DNA of 64,000 nt from positions 278,501 to 342,500 of the forward strand of contig QVRM01001462.1 of NCBI GenBank assembly GCA_003439945.1, given 5' to 3'. This DNA comes from Dermanyssus gallinae (taxonomy: Eukaryota; Arthropoda; Arachnida; Mesostigmata; Dermanyssidae). The position numbers and the translations under genes were made by a program. The notes beneath the pieces are model-generated. The model was given only the letters and a program-made list of their open reading frames with translations. It was not told where the DNA came from and searched no databases. Positions 22,824-40,072 of this stretch are shown here, piece by piece. The first letter of the stretch is position 1, and every line of letters starts with the position of its first letter.

Positions 22824-22828
<5 letters not shown>
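21669..22828. mobile_element. Foldback (long inverted repeat) element 1
   Basis: The arms are 21669-22154 and 22329-22828, and the right arm is a diverged reverse complement of the left. Both tips read GGGTCATTCATATCG. Further matching blocks are GAGGTTTGGTAGAACTCGGC, GTTTGCGGGAGAACCAGTCA, TTGCGTAGCGAAA and GTTACGTAGTTGTCAAGTAA. The spacer (22155-22328) contains a partial direct copy of the right-arm tip region (about 22207-22290), so the element has an internal rearrangement. Left flank is (TA)n, right flank is (CT)n then (TA)n. No transposase is encoded; open frames in the two arms mirror each other. I infer a non-autonomous element related to those at 22892 and 42587. Confidence 0.85.

Positions 22829-22892
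<64 letters not shown>
22829..22892. repeat. Compound (CT)n(TA)n microsatellite
   Basis: About 18 CT units (22829-22864) pass directly into about 14 TA units (22865-22892). It separates foldback elements 1 and 2. Confidence 0.95.
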
Positions 22893-22895
<3 letters not shown>

Positions 22896-23836
22896 ATTTG
22901 AACAGCAATATAAGGAATTGTAGAACTCGTTATAGTATGTATTTTTCCAATGGAACATGGTCTCTCAGAAATCTTGCTTCGAAGTGACAGTGATATTACG
23001 AAAATTCGTGACACTAATGTTGTTGCCCGACCACAAAATGTGCAATTGCAACACAACCACTAGAAACTAAGTACATGTTCGTGTTCGTGAGAAAATTCTG
23101 CTTCCTCTGAAGACATACAACGCCGGCCAGAAGATTTAAAATGGTCGTTTAGACGAGGATTCGCAAAAAAATAAAGTTCATTAGCCTTTACGCTCAATAT
23201 ATCTTAATCATAACCATACGACTATTCACAGCGCCCAAAATTAACACATTCAGGCAAATGCGCATTTGACGGATGACGATCATTTTTGTAATAAATATTT
23301 GGCAATGCAAGCCGTGTTTGCAATGTAATTAAGATTTTTCGGCGGACATTTCGAGATTGAGTGCATGCATAAATTATCTAGAGTGATTTATCTGATGGAG
23401 TAGGTCATTTATGCATGCACTTAATCTCAATAACTCTGCAATCACGCCTCGCATTGACATTTATTTGGTACCAAAATGATTGCCTTGAAATGCACAATTG
23501 CTTGAATGATCGTAGGGTTCTGATTTTGAAGTATTGGACGTGAAAGCTAATAAAAGGACATCTTTTTTAACAATTCTCTCTTCTTCTGGCATTATCCGCC
23601 GTGCTTCAGAATTTTCTGACGGGCACAACGATGTACTTAGTTTTAGCATAGGAAGACTGGTTGTCTTGCAATTGCACATTTTGTGCTCCTATGTCGGGCA
23701 ATAACACCGGTGTCATGGATTAATATCACTCTTCCTCCGAAACAAGACTTCTCAGAAACTATGTTTCATTTGAATGAATATTTGCTTTAGCGAGCTCTAC
23801 AATTCATTTTTTCGCCGTTCAATTTGTTTTATAAGA
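22893..23836. mobile_element. Foldback element 2, diverged
   Basis: Left arm 22893-23374 and right arm 23407-23836, with a spacer of about 32 bp. Matching blocks between arms include GAATTGTAGA(A/G)CTCG near both tips, CACAAAATGTGCAATTGCAA, and ATTGAGTGCATGCATAAAT beside the spacer. The element is clearly homologous to the palindrome at 42587-43646: both share the TGTAGAGCTCG region, the CCAATGGAACATGGTCTCT block, the GGTACCAAAATGAT block and the TGCATGC-like inner end. Arms have drifted from each other much more than in that copy, so this insertion is older. No coding capacity. Confidence 0.85.
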
Positions 23837-23847
23837 TCCTATATATA

Positions 23848-23892
23848 GGGTCTTCCAAAATCTTAAAAAGGTTTGGAAAACAAACTTAGAAA

Positions 23893-23896
<4 letters not shown>
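23848..23896. mobile_element. 49-bp TA-flanked miniature inverted repeat
   Basis: The tips are GGGTCTTCCAAAAT on the left and, reverse complemented, GGGTTTTCTAAG on the right, with TA on both sides (23846-23847 and 23897-23898). It sits against the (TA)n array preceding the mariner at 23948. It may be a minimal MITE or a remnant. Too short for certainty. Confidence 0.4.

Positions 23897-23947
<51 letters not shown>
23897..23947. repeat. (TA)n microsatellite at mariner left end
   Basis: About 25 TA units running into the terminal repeat of the second mariner. Confidence 0.95.
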
Positions 23948-23950
<3 letters not shown>

Positions 23951-25228
23951 GTCTACAAAAAGTCTTTTCGGACTGGCGCTTGCGCGGCTTTCACACCGCC
24001 CGCCCCGGTGCCTAGGCATAGATCATTGGCTCACTCTTTGTTGTTTTCATGTGAAAAAAAATCTGCGGGAAATCTGCTGGGTTCAACCATTTTGAAATCT
24101 GTTTAGCCGTTGGTTCGTAAAAGTGCTGCAAAATGGAGGTAGAAAAATGCCAAATTCGGGAGATTCTACTCCATGAGTTTAAAAATAGACCGAGTGCAAC
24201 GCAGGCTCACAAAAAGTTGTTAAAATCGTTTGAAGATGCCTGTTGTACAGACAGAATGTGCCAACAGTGGTTTGAGAAGTTCCGAAAGGGAAATTTTTTC
24301 CGAAAGGAAAACCTCGAAGATAAGCTTGGATCAGGACGGCCAAGTGTTGTCAGTGAGGAGGTTTCTCGAATGAAAATCCAGGAATATCCCACTATAACTA
24401 CTGTGAAACTTGCCGAGGAGCTTCATATTACCCAACAAGCTGTTAGCACAGCTTTAAACGCCTCGGAATAACTTCCAATGGGTACGTCACGAGCTCAGCA
24501 ACTTCAACAAGATGACGCGCATGCGCGTCTGCACTTCTTTGCTCAGCAGGCATCAAAATTTGCCTTTTTTCGATCGTTTTGTGACCTGCGATAAAAAATG
24601 GGTCTTCTACGACTCTCCTGTCAGGAAAAGGTTCTGGTCAAGTGAACCTGGCACCTCCGTCACCCGGCCCAAAAAGGACATACACGCAAACAAGATTTTA
24701 TTGTGTATTTGGTGGAATGTGGGTGGAATAGTGCACTATGAACTTTTACCGCGTAACCAGACAATAAATACGGCCGTGTACTGTCAACAACTCGAAAAGG
24801 TTCACGAAAAATTAAAGCAGTCGTACCCTGCACTAATTTCAAGGAAGAGCGTCCTGTTCCACCAAGACAACGCAAGGCCGCACGTAAGTAGGGAGACCCT
24901 TTCGAAAATTTCCCAGCAAAAATAAGAACTTTTGGAACATCCACCGTATTTCCCCGGCACCATCTGATTACCACCTATTTAGAGCGATGCAAAAAATTTT
25001 AAGTAGTAAAAAATTCACTTCTATCGAATACGTGCGTTCTGGACTGGAAGAATATTTTGACACTAAAAACCCAGACTTTTACAGAAAGGGAATCGAAAAC
25101 CTTGTAAATCGTTGGGCAGAGGTTGTATTTTCCGGCGGAGAATATATAACTCAATAAATACGACCTCCCGTGTCTCCTATATATGTGTTTTCTTTATAGC
25201 GCCAAAACCGAAAAGACTTTTCGTAGCC

Positions 25229-25230
<2 letters not shown>
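23948..25230 (+). mobile_element. Mariner element of a second family, degenerate
   Basis: Terminal inverted repeats are TTGGGTCTACAAAAAGTC at the left (then TTTTCGGACTGGCGC) and, reverse complemented, TGGGGCTACGAAAAGTC at the right (then TTTTCGGTTTTGGCGC), an inverted repeat of about 31 bp with few mismatches. Both ends are embedded in (TA)n arrays (23897-23947 and 25231-25262). The single gene is broken. The terminal repeat is unrelated to those at 16617 and 44563, so this is a separate family. It is also the parent family of the 77-bp MITE at 2836-2912. Confidence 0.9.
24133..25157 (+). pseudogene. Mariner transposase pseudogene (DD34D family)
   Basis: The start is MEVEKCQIREILL at 24133, and the C-terminus ends in EYITQ with a stop at 25155-25157. 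The N-terminal helix-turn-helix region reads openly to a stop at 24469-24471. A shifted frame then resumes with WVRHEL (the mariner WVPHEL motif) at about 24478, followed by TCDKKW (first catalytic Asp) and HQDNARPHVS (second). After a stop at 24923-24925, a further shift gives APSDYHLF with the third Asp, then an open tail. There are thus at least two frame breaks and small deletions (about eight residues before WVRHEL and the PDL of the third motif). All three Asp codons survive but the protein cannot be made intact. Confidence 0.88.

Positions 25231-25262
<32 letters not shown>
25231..25262. repeat. (TA)n microsatellite at mariner right end
   Basis: About 16 AT units directly after the CCCC tip of the mariner. 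Confidence 0.95.
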
Positions 25263-25264
<2 letters not shown>

Positions 25265-25374
25265 ATTTATTGTTCGCTTGGCATGTATACCTAAACACAC
25301 ATGTCACCCTTTTATATCAGGGGCGCTTAGAGCGGCAGCATAATTCGTATTAGCATAACAAACTAAGGAAGCGC
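25263..25374. other. no feature seen
   Basis: Short unique spacer between the mariner array and the LINE fragment. Confidence 0.4.
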
Positions 25375-26480
25375 ATGCGCAGCAGGCAATATTAAATGAC
25401 AGTCACTGTCAATCAGGATGCATGTATCATCCGCAAAGTAAACAATTTTCACATCATTGCAAAATGAGTGTAGATTGTTAATGTATATATCAAGCAGTGT
25501 TGGTCCCAGAACGGAGCCCTGACGTATGCCGTGATTAACAAAAGGAGGTTCACTCAAGCATTCCTTTTACTTTCTTCCCGAATCCCTACGAATCTTATCC
25601 GATTTACATACATGTTTCTGTATATCAAGGAAGATCAGGCAAACTTGTTTTTCTTTTTTATCATTTCCAATGTTCCAATGAAGTTTCGAACTTCAATCAT
25701 TGCATCTTCAGTGCTTCGCCCTTCTCTAAATCCAAATTGTCCCGAACAGATATTGTAATTTTTTTCAGTGAACAACTCCGGTCAACTAGTTGGGAATTTA
25801 ATATTTTTTTCAAGAATTTTGCCAAATACATTCGTAAAAGAAACAGGTCTAATTTTATCAAAACAAATCTTACCCCTTTTTGAAACGGCGCAACTAAAGA
25901 TGACTTAAATATCGCGAGGAACGCTCCACTATGTAGACGCAATTTGTAAATATGTTCTAACAGTGGTGCCAGAACATCTGCATTTATGTTTACCAGTTTC
26001 ATAGAAATTTTATCAGTTACCTCAGTTGCTGAGTTTTTTAGAAGTTTAGTAGCTTGTAGCACTTTAGTTGATGATGGTGTTTTAAGGATTATTTTCTTTA
26101 TTGGGCCCTTGAGATCAGTTAGAAGTGTTTTACTACTAGACCCAGCGGATTTCTCAATCTTAGCATCAATCTCTGCAACATACGTATTAAGATCATTTAG
26201 TTTGTCTTTAAACAGTTTTTCAGGAATATTTTGCAGATTTTCAATGGAAAGCTGCTTAGCATTGGAACCATTGAGCTCGGTTAGCATTATCTTAAAAACT
26301 CGTTTCGTATTTTTCTTCAAAGCTAAGAATTTAGCTTTTAGATCCTCTTCACGCAAACTTACGACTATTTGTTTAAGTTGATTTTTATGTCTATTAAACT
26401 TTAATCAATCCGAGAGATTGGGGGTAGTTGTACGTATTATAAATCACTAACTGGTCCAAGGCTATGCTTAAGTTTTGTCT
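25375..26480 (-). pseudogene. Non-LTR retrotransposon RT fragment (CR1/Jockey-like)
   Basis: Reading the minus strand from about 26480, a frame with REEDLKAKFLALKKNTKRVF runs into the fingers and early palm. Landmarks are LKNSATEVTDKISMKLVNI, DVLAPLLEHIYKL-x-LHSGAF, IFKSSLVAPF, a frame-shifted FGKILEKILNSQLVD-like segment, and then in another frame GIRQGSVLGPTLLDIYINNL and YFADDTCIL. The catalytic ADD box is intact. At least two frameshifts lie between 25560 and 25900. The fragment stops soon after FADD, so the thumb and C-terminus are missing and no 3' end is present. It is dead. Confidence 0.8.
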
Positions 26481-28371
26481 TGACATTATTAACTCTTGGT
26501 GTGGGTATTCCAGAGATCGAGATTGATCAGGTCTGTCTATACATTTTATACCGGGATCATTATTGTTTGACTATGGAACTATGGAATATATGATCGATAG
26601 CTGAGCCTTATTCTATTCTTGTAATACTTTTAAAACTTAACTCATACCCTTGAGTCGCCATTATATCAAACTACTTGCCTGCATATGCATTGTCTGCCAT
26701 AATGTTATGTCAGTTGTCTGCCATAATGTTCATGTCGCCTACTATGCGTCTATTAGTACTCCCACTACCAACCTTACAAATTTGATAGATACATTTTCTA
26801 AGAATTTATCAATATGGGGGATGCAACTCTATTCTGTATAGATCTGTATACTGAATTAATCTCCAATATGTCAAAGGTAGTGTTGATTCTGAGCCGAGCC
26901 CACTCGCAATTCGTTAACTCACTGGTTGCAAAACCAACAATCTGATAGTCTTTATGAATGTAGATTGCCGTCTCACCTGCTCTATTTTTGTCGAACAGCA
27001 GAAAAATTCAGAATAATCCGGAATATTGTATAGCTCCTTCTCATGTTCCTTTATCCACATTTTACTTACGTACCATAATAAATCCATATTTCACTTAAAT
27101 CACACCTTTTTGCGAGTATGAGTCCGAGCATCATGACGAAGGGAACCTCGTTGTTCGTAAAACGCCACAACAAGACACACACGATGTGTCGTCGGTGTGG
27201 CAAATTTTCGTACCATGCTATTTGTTTTTCAAGTAATTTACTCAGATAATTACACAGGTGCGTCCAAGCTTCAACTACGGTTGATTCGTTTTAAAGATCA
27301 AATCATTGTTTGCGAAATCTCCATTTTGTTTATAAATTGTCTCCTGATTGCCCAGAATGCCTCCTTAGCAAAGTGGCTTGAATAAAACTAAGCAATTATG
27401 CAAGCATTTTAATTCTCTTCTTAATTTAACCTCTGAACAACACCTAGTTCACGTCACATTTGGCTAGTTATAAGAACTTTCAAATTATGCTTTGAGCTTT
27501 GCTAATATTTGCATTATTTTTTTCTAAAATTTTGTAGATTTTGATTTTTCTTTATTTCGACTATTGCTCTAAACTGTTAATTTTGTGCTCGAGTGCAGTG
27601 TTTCTTTGCTTGAGAACTTTACTTTATTTTTTTAGCTGCCGAACATATATATATATACATTTTTGATATAAAATAGTAACATGTGTATTTAGATACACAT
27701 TTCAAGCAAATAATAAATTATTTATATATATATATATTTTTTTTTGTAATGGCGGTTGGCAAAACAATTGCAAATTCGAGCCCCGGCTTTTCTAGTTGCG
27801 TTTGTTAGACGTGATTGCCATTGCCCTGCTGCTTCTACATAGCTCTGCTGGAGAAAACCTATATAAAATCCAGTAACGGGAACACGATGACGATAGATGC
27901 ATTTAGACGATATTGTGTCACAGGCCCATTACGAACGTCTAAACTGTGGTTGTCAGAGCGCCGAAAAAAAAGGGATTTATACGCATGAGTATGTGTTTGT
28001 GTATGAATTTCGATTTAGTACACATTTAAATTTCCTTGAACGCCTAAAACCATTCCGTGTGGTCAGCTCCCCGTAGACAGATCACGCGTGGGGCGTCAGG
28101 AGATGATTCTTAGCGGGCGTTCTCGTTCTAGAGGCGAGATCGCAGCCCACGTCAACGGCAGCACACGTTTAACTCACCGTACAGTTTACAGCGATTGCAA
28201 CGAGGCTAGTAGGCGTGTTTTTCTGCCTTTTTATGGTCTTAGTGGAAGGCAAATTTTCACGTTTGACAAAGTTTCTCCTTGTTTCGTTCTCGTTGTTTGC
28301 TGCTAGCCGTCCTTGCGTAGTTATTTAGGTGGCGCGGCTCGTAAAACAGACGTTGAAGCTTAAAAGAACTA
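26481..28371. other. no gene seen
   Basis: AT-rich unique sequence with short (TA)n tracts at 27646-27657 and 27722-27739. A 16-bp sequence TGTCTGCCATAATGTT is repeated at about 26692 and 26714. Open frames at 27197-27385 and 28088-28306 show no domain. Confidence 0.5.
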
Positions 28372-28556
28372 AGTAAAGTTTTCGGGTTGACCCTCAGCCC
28401 AGATTTAACGTCCACGGAATTGTTTTTCACATTGCTTCATAGACGGACTCCTATAATGACACAAATGTGCAATGGTGGGGCTCGAACCCGCGCACCTATG
28501 TGTCTCCTCCGATTGCGAGGCGCAGACTTTAGCCCCCACGCCACTGGGCTCGACAG
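28372..28556 (-). repeat. SINE family A, copy 3
   Basis: Minus-strand SINE with the best-preserved tRNA-like head of the three copies. The B-box reads GGGTTCGAGCCCC (near 28479-28491 on the minus strand) and the A-box region TGGCGTGGGGGCTAAAG lies near 28530-28547. The body matches copies at 1-107 and 3019-3191 through CTATGAAGCAATGTG and CGTGGACGTTAAATC and ends in CTTTACTTAG. No clear target duplication is visible. Confidence 0.85.
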
Positions 28557-30429
28557 CTTCAGACAGATCTACTATTAGACTAAACTGTCTGTATTCTATA
28601 TCTATCCTTAAAACAAGCCTGTGAAGGGGATGGAGAGGGGGGAGAGAATGTAGGATAGCAGTCGAACAGGCGCGAATGGAAAAGCCCGGCCGGTCATGGG
28701 GGTGGTGGACATTACAATACTGCACAATGGTGCCTTGCCGCTCCGATAGGTCCATTCCGTTGCATAAACACGTTGACACGGTAAGGGTTAGCCAGCCATA
28801 ATTAACCATTGGCGGCATCTGCGACCCGACCATCACGAGAAACAGAGACGCGTCTTACAATTTGGCCGGTGCAGATGTGTCAATGGCCAGCCGGCAACAG
28901 CAATCACTTATCAGCTGGCAATCTGCTAGCGCTCATCACACACAATACCGCTGCTGCTGCTGCAAACTCTATTCGGAAATTAGTTGCAGATATGAACGTT
29001 GCAACGCTAGCAATGCTGTCCGTCCGGGTATTTTCTGTCCAAGCGAAGTGGGTAGTGAAAGTCTCCAGCAAGTGATTCAGCGTCATAAATCAGCGATTTC
29101 TATGTAGAAATTGTTCTGTTTTTTGCGTGTAGACAAAAGTGCAAAGTACAAAGCACCCCGCATAAATCTGCTATTAAAAAAAGAAGAAGAAAATAAAGCG
29201 TACATCTCAGCAGCTACCTCGATGCGCTACATTTATTGGACATTAGCGTTCTCACAGCCACCCCTATTTACCGGCTGCCATGTCCCGTTAATCTGATGGT
29301 CATTGGCCATGTAATGTTGACAAAACGACAACAACAATAATAACAGCAGGTTTACCTGCTGTATACAGTTCATCCGTATTTTCATAAAACGAAAAAAAAT
29401 GTTCCACGCACGGCCATACTGTACTGTCATTAACACATGTTCATCCAAATATCGTTTATGTCTCGGTTACGTTTTCTTCTATCCTAAACAGTTTTTGTGT
29501 TATGTGAGCTTTAACGTGTGCAACTTCCCGATATTTGCACAAGCTTTGATAAATAATCTCTGTACGTACATGTTTTAGCGTCCACCTTCAAATGTCTTTA
29601 GGCTCCAATCTCCTATTTCTCTAGACTTGAGCTGTGTTGATCAATCTCTGATGTTTTCGATAGGTAACGACACAACACACAACAAACGAAAACGAAAACA
29701 TTTCCCGCTCGAGGGTTATTCAGATAACCGTTTTTTGTTGTTTTTACTTTAGATGTCATTGTTGTTGTTTAATGCCTCGTTTTTTTAATTGCCGCTGTGT
29801 GCTAATATAATGACTGCATCTTACTTACAACGTAACTGTATTCTAATTTTTCACCTGTTATTGTTGTTCAGTGAGTTTGCTCATCAATATCGCCACCATC
29901 ACCACCAGCACCAATTGCTATTCCCAGTCCTACAATCATAACATATCAAGATTATATTGCGAGCACAATTTTCGTGTTCACGACGCTCCGGCTCACCGGT
30001 CGAGACACGCTGCCCGCTATCCAACAGAACTAACGCTAAGAGTCAACTCTGAACAGAAAACAAAGCTCTTGATACAAGATACAAGCCGCCTTGGCGTCCA
30101 AGTGCAGAAAAAGCTGACCCAATGGCCCGGTACTCTGGAAGTCCGGACGGCCGTTGCATTGCCACGCTGGATGGCTGGTCGGCCATACAAACAAAGCCTG
30201 CTTCTGCCGCGGCCCAGCAGTACTAGAGTGGTTGGTGTCCCCGTAACGGTGTCTACTACATAAATACTGTAGCTCTGGTTCACAGCTAATCAAACAAGCT
30301 GGACTATCAGAGCAAGTCCGGCCCAAAGCAATCGCACAACAACAGCTGCTACAGACGATAAAACATAGCAAATGGCATTGACAATGATTAGTCCAGGTGG
30401 CTCCAGGACGCACAAACGCATATATATAA

Positions 30430-30434
<5 letters not shown>
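28557..30434. other. no gene seen
   Basis: Unique sequence with short CTG and CAA triplet runs. Several open frames of 80-140 codons overlap on both strands (28405-28836, 29871-30263, 30036-30413), but none has a recognised domain and they contradict each other. Confidence 0.5.

Positions 30435-30479
<45 letters not shown>
30435..30479. repeat. (TA)n microsatellite
   Basis: About 22 TA units. Confidence 0.95.
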
Positions 30480-30484
<5 letters not shown>

Positions 30485-30773
30485 CGTACAGGTACGCATA
30501 CATATATCCTCGTATATAGATGCATACAAAGACACACAACAATTTGCCGGCTCTCGCGTTGCTTGACGCGTTGACCGACTTCGACAATTCTGCACCCAGA
30601 ATCCTCCTAGCCCAAACAATGGCATGATTCGTTCTAGTATCAGTTATTAGCTGCAGTTGTGCCAGCAGTAAAATACTGTAGTAGGCCGGGCAATCGACGT
30701 CATCATCCGAAACACATCATCCTTATTATGACGATCGCTAGCAACAGCATCCGTCATCTTGGAATACGTGAAA
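30480..30773. other. no gene seen
   Basis: Unique spacer between the TA array and the CAA array. Confidence 0.4.
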
Positions 30774-33196
<2,423 letters not shown>

Positions 33197-34223
33197 GTAC
33201 TCTTGTTGTGGTTGTTGCTATGTAGTGTTGTTTTTGTTGTTGTTTTTCTATGATCTTCACCGTCGTTACCGCCACTGTTTTCGCCAATACCACTTGTTCA
33301 CTGCGTTGTCATTAGCATTTTCACTCACTGTTTCTGTTGTTACCTTCAGGCAAGAAGAAGCAAGGAAGAAGCAACTAGCGCATTGCCGCTATTGTTGCTC
33401 GTCTAAACAAACATTGCCAAACAGTTACCAAAGCCAGTTCGTCAAAACAGTAGCTATTGTTGACAGCATCATGAAGCCTAATTTCTGTCCATCTTTTTTG
33501 GCTCGCTCCCAACCTCAGCATCCGATTTCGATGCAGTGGCTGCAGCGGCTGACGCGACACCATTGGTGACTCAGCTCACCCATTGTCCGGTCGACGACCG
33601 AAACGTTGGTTTTCGGCCGCCTGCTCAATTGTGTGCTTGCTTCTTTGCTTGACTAAGCTAACCGATGTCATCTGGCTGGATGTTTCAGGTAAAGGTGGTG
33701 CTGAGCATCATTGGTGTGATATTGGCAATAAGCCTGGCTCAGATTGAGTTTGATAATAGGATACTAATATGGCTAGTACTTGGTGACTTCTATAGTGCTA
33801 CTAGTAGCAGTTGAACCGAGCAGTCAAAATACGCTACCCCAGGCCGTGAGTGGTAAGGCTGTAAGCAGATTAAAAACAATGCGCGCCAAGGAGACGGGCG
33901 GAAGAAAAGGAAGGGATAGGGAAGAGCCATGTGAAGATCCAGGTTACGGCTAGCCCGTACAGCAGCAAGCAGACGTTCTCTGCATGCCCCTAACGTACAA
34001 TAGACAACAAGATGCCTCTTAACAGTAATAGTAATAACAATAATTATGATTATTATAGAACAATACACCTGCGAGGAGTGAATGTGTATCCTCGTTATTT
34101 CATGGTTTCTATTTATCTATTTTCAGCGACTTTTAGTTATCACTAATTAATTATTATTAGTTATCACCGACACTCAAACAATAATACAAATAATAGTGTT
34201 AGCAATTTTGTAAAGACTTAATA

Positions 34224-34226
<3 letters not shown>
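33197..34226. other. no gene seen
   Basis: Unique sequence. The frame at 33225-33569 (114 codons) starts in TTG repeats and has no recognisable domain. Confidence 0.5.

Positions 34227-34279
<53 letters not shown>
34227..34279. repeat. (TA)n microsatellite
   Basis: About 26 TA units. Confidence 0.95.
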
Positions 34280-38297
<4,018 letters not shown>

Positions 38298-38497
38298 ACC
38301 GAGCAAGATGGCTTAGTGGCAAAGCCTTTGTCTTGCATTCGGGAGGATTGGGTTCGAACCCCAGACCGGCCACTCTTAAATTGGTTTTCATGGTTTCCAA
38401 TTTAGACAAGGTAAATGCCGGAGTGGATTAAGAATCAGCCATGACATGAAAAATCCGTACACGGGCAAATGCCTTACGGGAAATCTAAAAAAAAAAA
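38298..38497 (+). repeat. SINE family B, full length with target-site duplication
   Basis: A 200-bp tRNA-derived SINE. The head has a perfect pol III A-box (TGGCTTAGTGG, 38309-38319) and B-box (GGTTCGAACCC, 38351-38361). The body runs to a poly-A tail (38487-38497). A 9-bp direct repeat GTTTGAGTT flanks it at 38289-38297 and 38498-38506. Because of the tail and duplication I call a SINE, not a tRNA gene. No second copy is visible in the window. Confidence 0.9.
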
Positions 38498-38506
38498 GTT
38501 TGAGTT

Positions 38507-38775
38507 TTCGCCAATTGCAGCTGTCCAAAGAAACATATTTTGGTTATCTGAACATCCTTCACAGAGTGAAAGGTCCGGTTTGAAATGTCCTATGCCGTCC
38601 ATGACCCTTCCCTCCCCCAGGGATGGGGTTTCGTACTCAAAGCTCGTCGAAACATCCTTAAAAGCATGCTTAATTCTTGCTGGAAGTTGTACAAAGGAAC
38701 AGTACGCAGCCCGATTTTTGGGGTACGGCTGTGGCATTGACATGCTTGCGCTTACCAGAAAGCTCCCCAGATCAG

Positions 38776-38779
<4 letters not shown>
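38507..38779 (-). other. unidentified open region, both strands open
   Basis: The region next to SINE B is open for about 100 codons on the minus strand (38474-38779) and about 105 on the plus strand (38469-38790, beginning in the SINE tail). The minus-strand frame contains Cys, Trp and charged residues in protein-like proportions and a donor-like CTG|GTAAGC near its start. No domain is recognised on either strand and no exon partner was found. It may be a fragment of a host exon, or chance. Confidence 0.2.

Positions 38780-38810
<31 letters not shown>
38780..38810. repeat. (TA)n microsatellite
   Basis: About 15 TA units. Confidence 0.95.
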
Positions 38811-38815
<5 letters not shown>

Positions 38816-39286
38816 TTATATATACATATTTATATGACGTATGAAAGATTTATGTATCTATATATCTTTTTCATGCGCCGACACGTTCATTTGTGTATGA
38901 CAAGAAAAATATTAAGACACAGCGAGAACGGCAACAGTCGAACGATGATCGAGTGCCATTAGATCTCAATCCCGTGCCACGCCAAGCTGACATCCATGGA
39001 TACAAGTTTCTTGTCACTGTTCATCGTAATTGCTTCAAGTGCGTACACTCGCTTTACACATTGTTACAATTTCTGCATCAACGGCTTCTCTAATCATTCT
39101 TTCTGGCTTGCGACTGCTGTTACAGCTGCTGCAGTCAGCCGAACTACCGTTGCTTGGATTGGGAGGCACTATTCGCCACCAGATAAGCCTGCTTTCACCG
39201 ACCGGCTAATTCCCCGTTAAATGTCAGCGACCAGCCAATTTTGCCTGGCCGACCCCTTCATTGCAGCAATGTATAATCTTCAATCG

Positions 39287-39289
<3 letters not shown>
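38811..39289. other. no gene seen
   Basis: Unique sequence. Small overlapping frames at 38893-39220 are unsupported. Confidence 0.4.

Positions 39290-39325
<36 letters not shown>
39290..39325. repeat. (TA)n microsatellite
   Basis: About 17 TA units. Confidence 0.95.
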
Positions 39326-39327
<2 letters not shown>

Positions 39328-39844
39328 AATTTGTCTATCTATTTGTCGGCGCATTCGGGTGCTTATGTATGTATTTATTTGTGTGTTTATTTAGATACGA
39401 CGTTATGTAGACATGGATGTTGCTGCTTCTGCTGAGGATAATATTGAGGATTTATTGATGAGATCGATTTGCGCTTTATTTCCACAGACCATTGAACGCG
39501 GTCGGTCTGTGGGACCACTCTTGCTTGTTAAAGGCGGCGTAACTACTGTCTAGGAGACTGAGTGAATATCTTCACTACAGCCACCTCGTAATTGTTGTCG
39601 ATGTTGTGTTCATAGTTTATCTCTGAACAGGGCCCAGGGCCTGTTGCCTAGTCCATCTCACAAAGGCTCCGCTTTCCATGAAACGCCATTCTCGCCCGAA
39701 GTCTCGCAAGTCTAAACGTCGTCAAAACGTAGATTTCACTTGCACCATAAACGTGATAATAAATATCACAATAAGTAAGTTAGTATGGCAGTAACTACGT
39801 CAATTTGTCGCAGTATTTTACATTCATCTTCCAATTTTTCTTAT
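39326..39844. other. no gene seen
   Basis: Unique sequence without supported coding regions. Confidence 0.45.
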
Positions 39845-40072
39845 ATGGCTTGAAATCGCCGCACATGTTGGACATCGGACATCTAAGGTTTCCCGAACAG
39901 TGCTTGTAGCAACGTGGCCGCGTACTCACAGCGGTTATGAATTTATCATCGATCCTCAATGAGCATCGCTCAGTGAAAATTTGATCAATAGCGGGGATCG
40001 ACCCGGCGATACCTTAGTAGATGACAACCATGCCGAGCGCACTAGACCTCCACCCACCCCCCTTAATCACGG
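39845..40072 (-). repeat. SINE family C, tRNA-like (probable)
   Basis: On the minus strand a tRNA-like head runs from about 40072 downward. It has GGTCTAGTGCGCTCGGC in the A-box position and GCCGGGTCGATCCCCGC in the B-box/T-arm position (near 39985-40002), a plausible pol III promoter with one B-box mismatch. A non-tRNA body follows to about 39845. It differs from families A and B. The 3' limit is a guess and no duplication was found. Confidence 0.5.

Noticed and set aside
21669..23836. One single large composite transposon
   Set aside because: The two inverted-repeat units have different tips and are separated by (CT)n(TA)n, so two adjacent related elements fit better.
38298..38370. Functional tRNA gene
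   Set aside because: The boxes are perfect, but a non-tRNA body, poly-A tail and 9-bp target duplication show it is a SINE.
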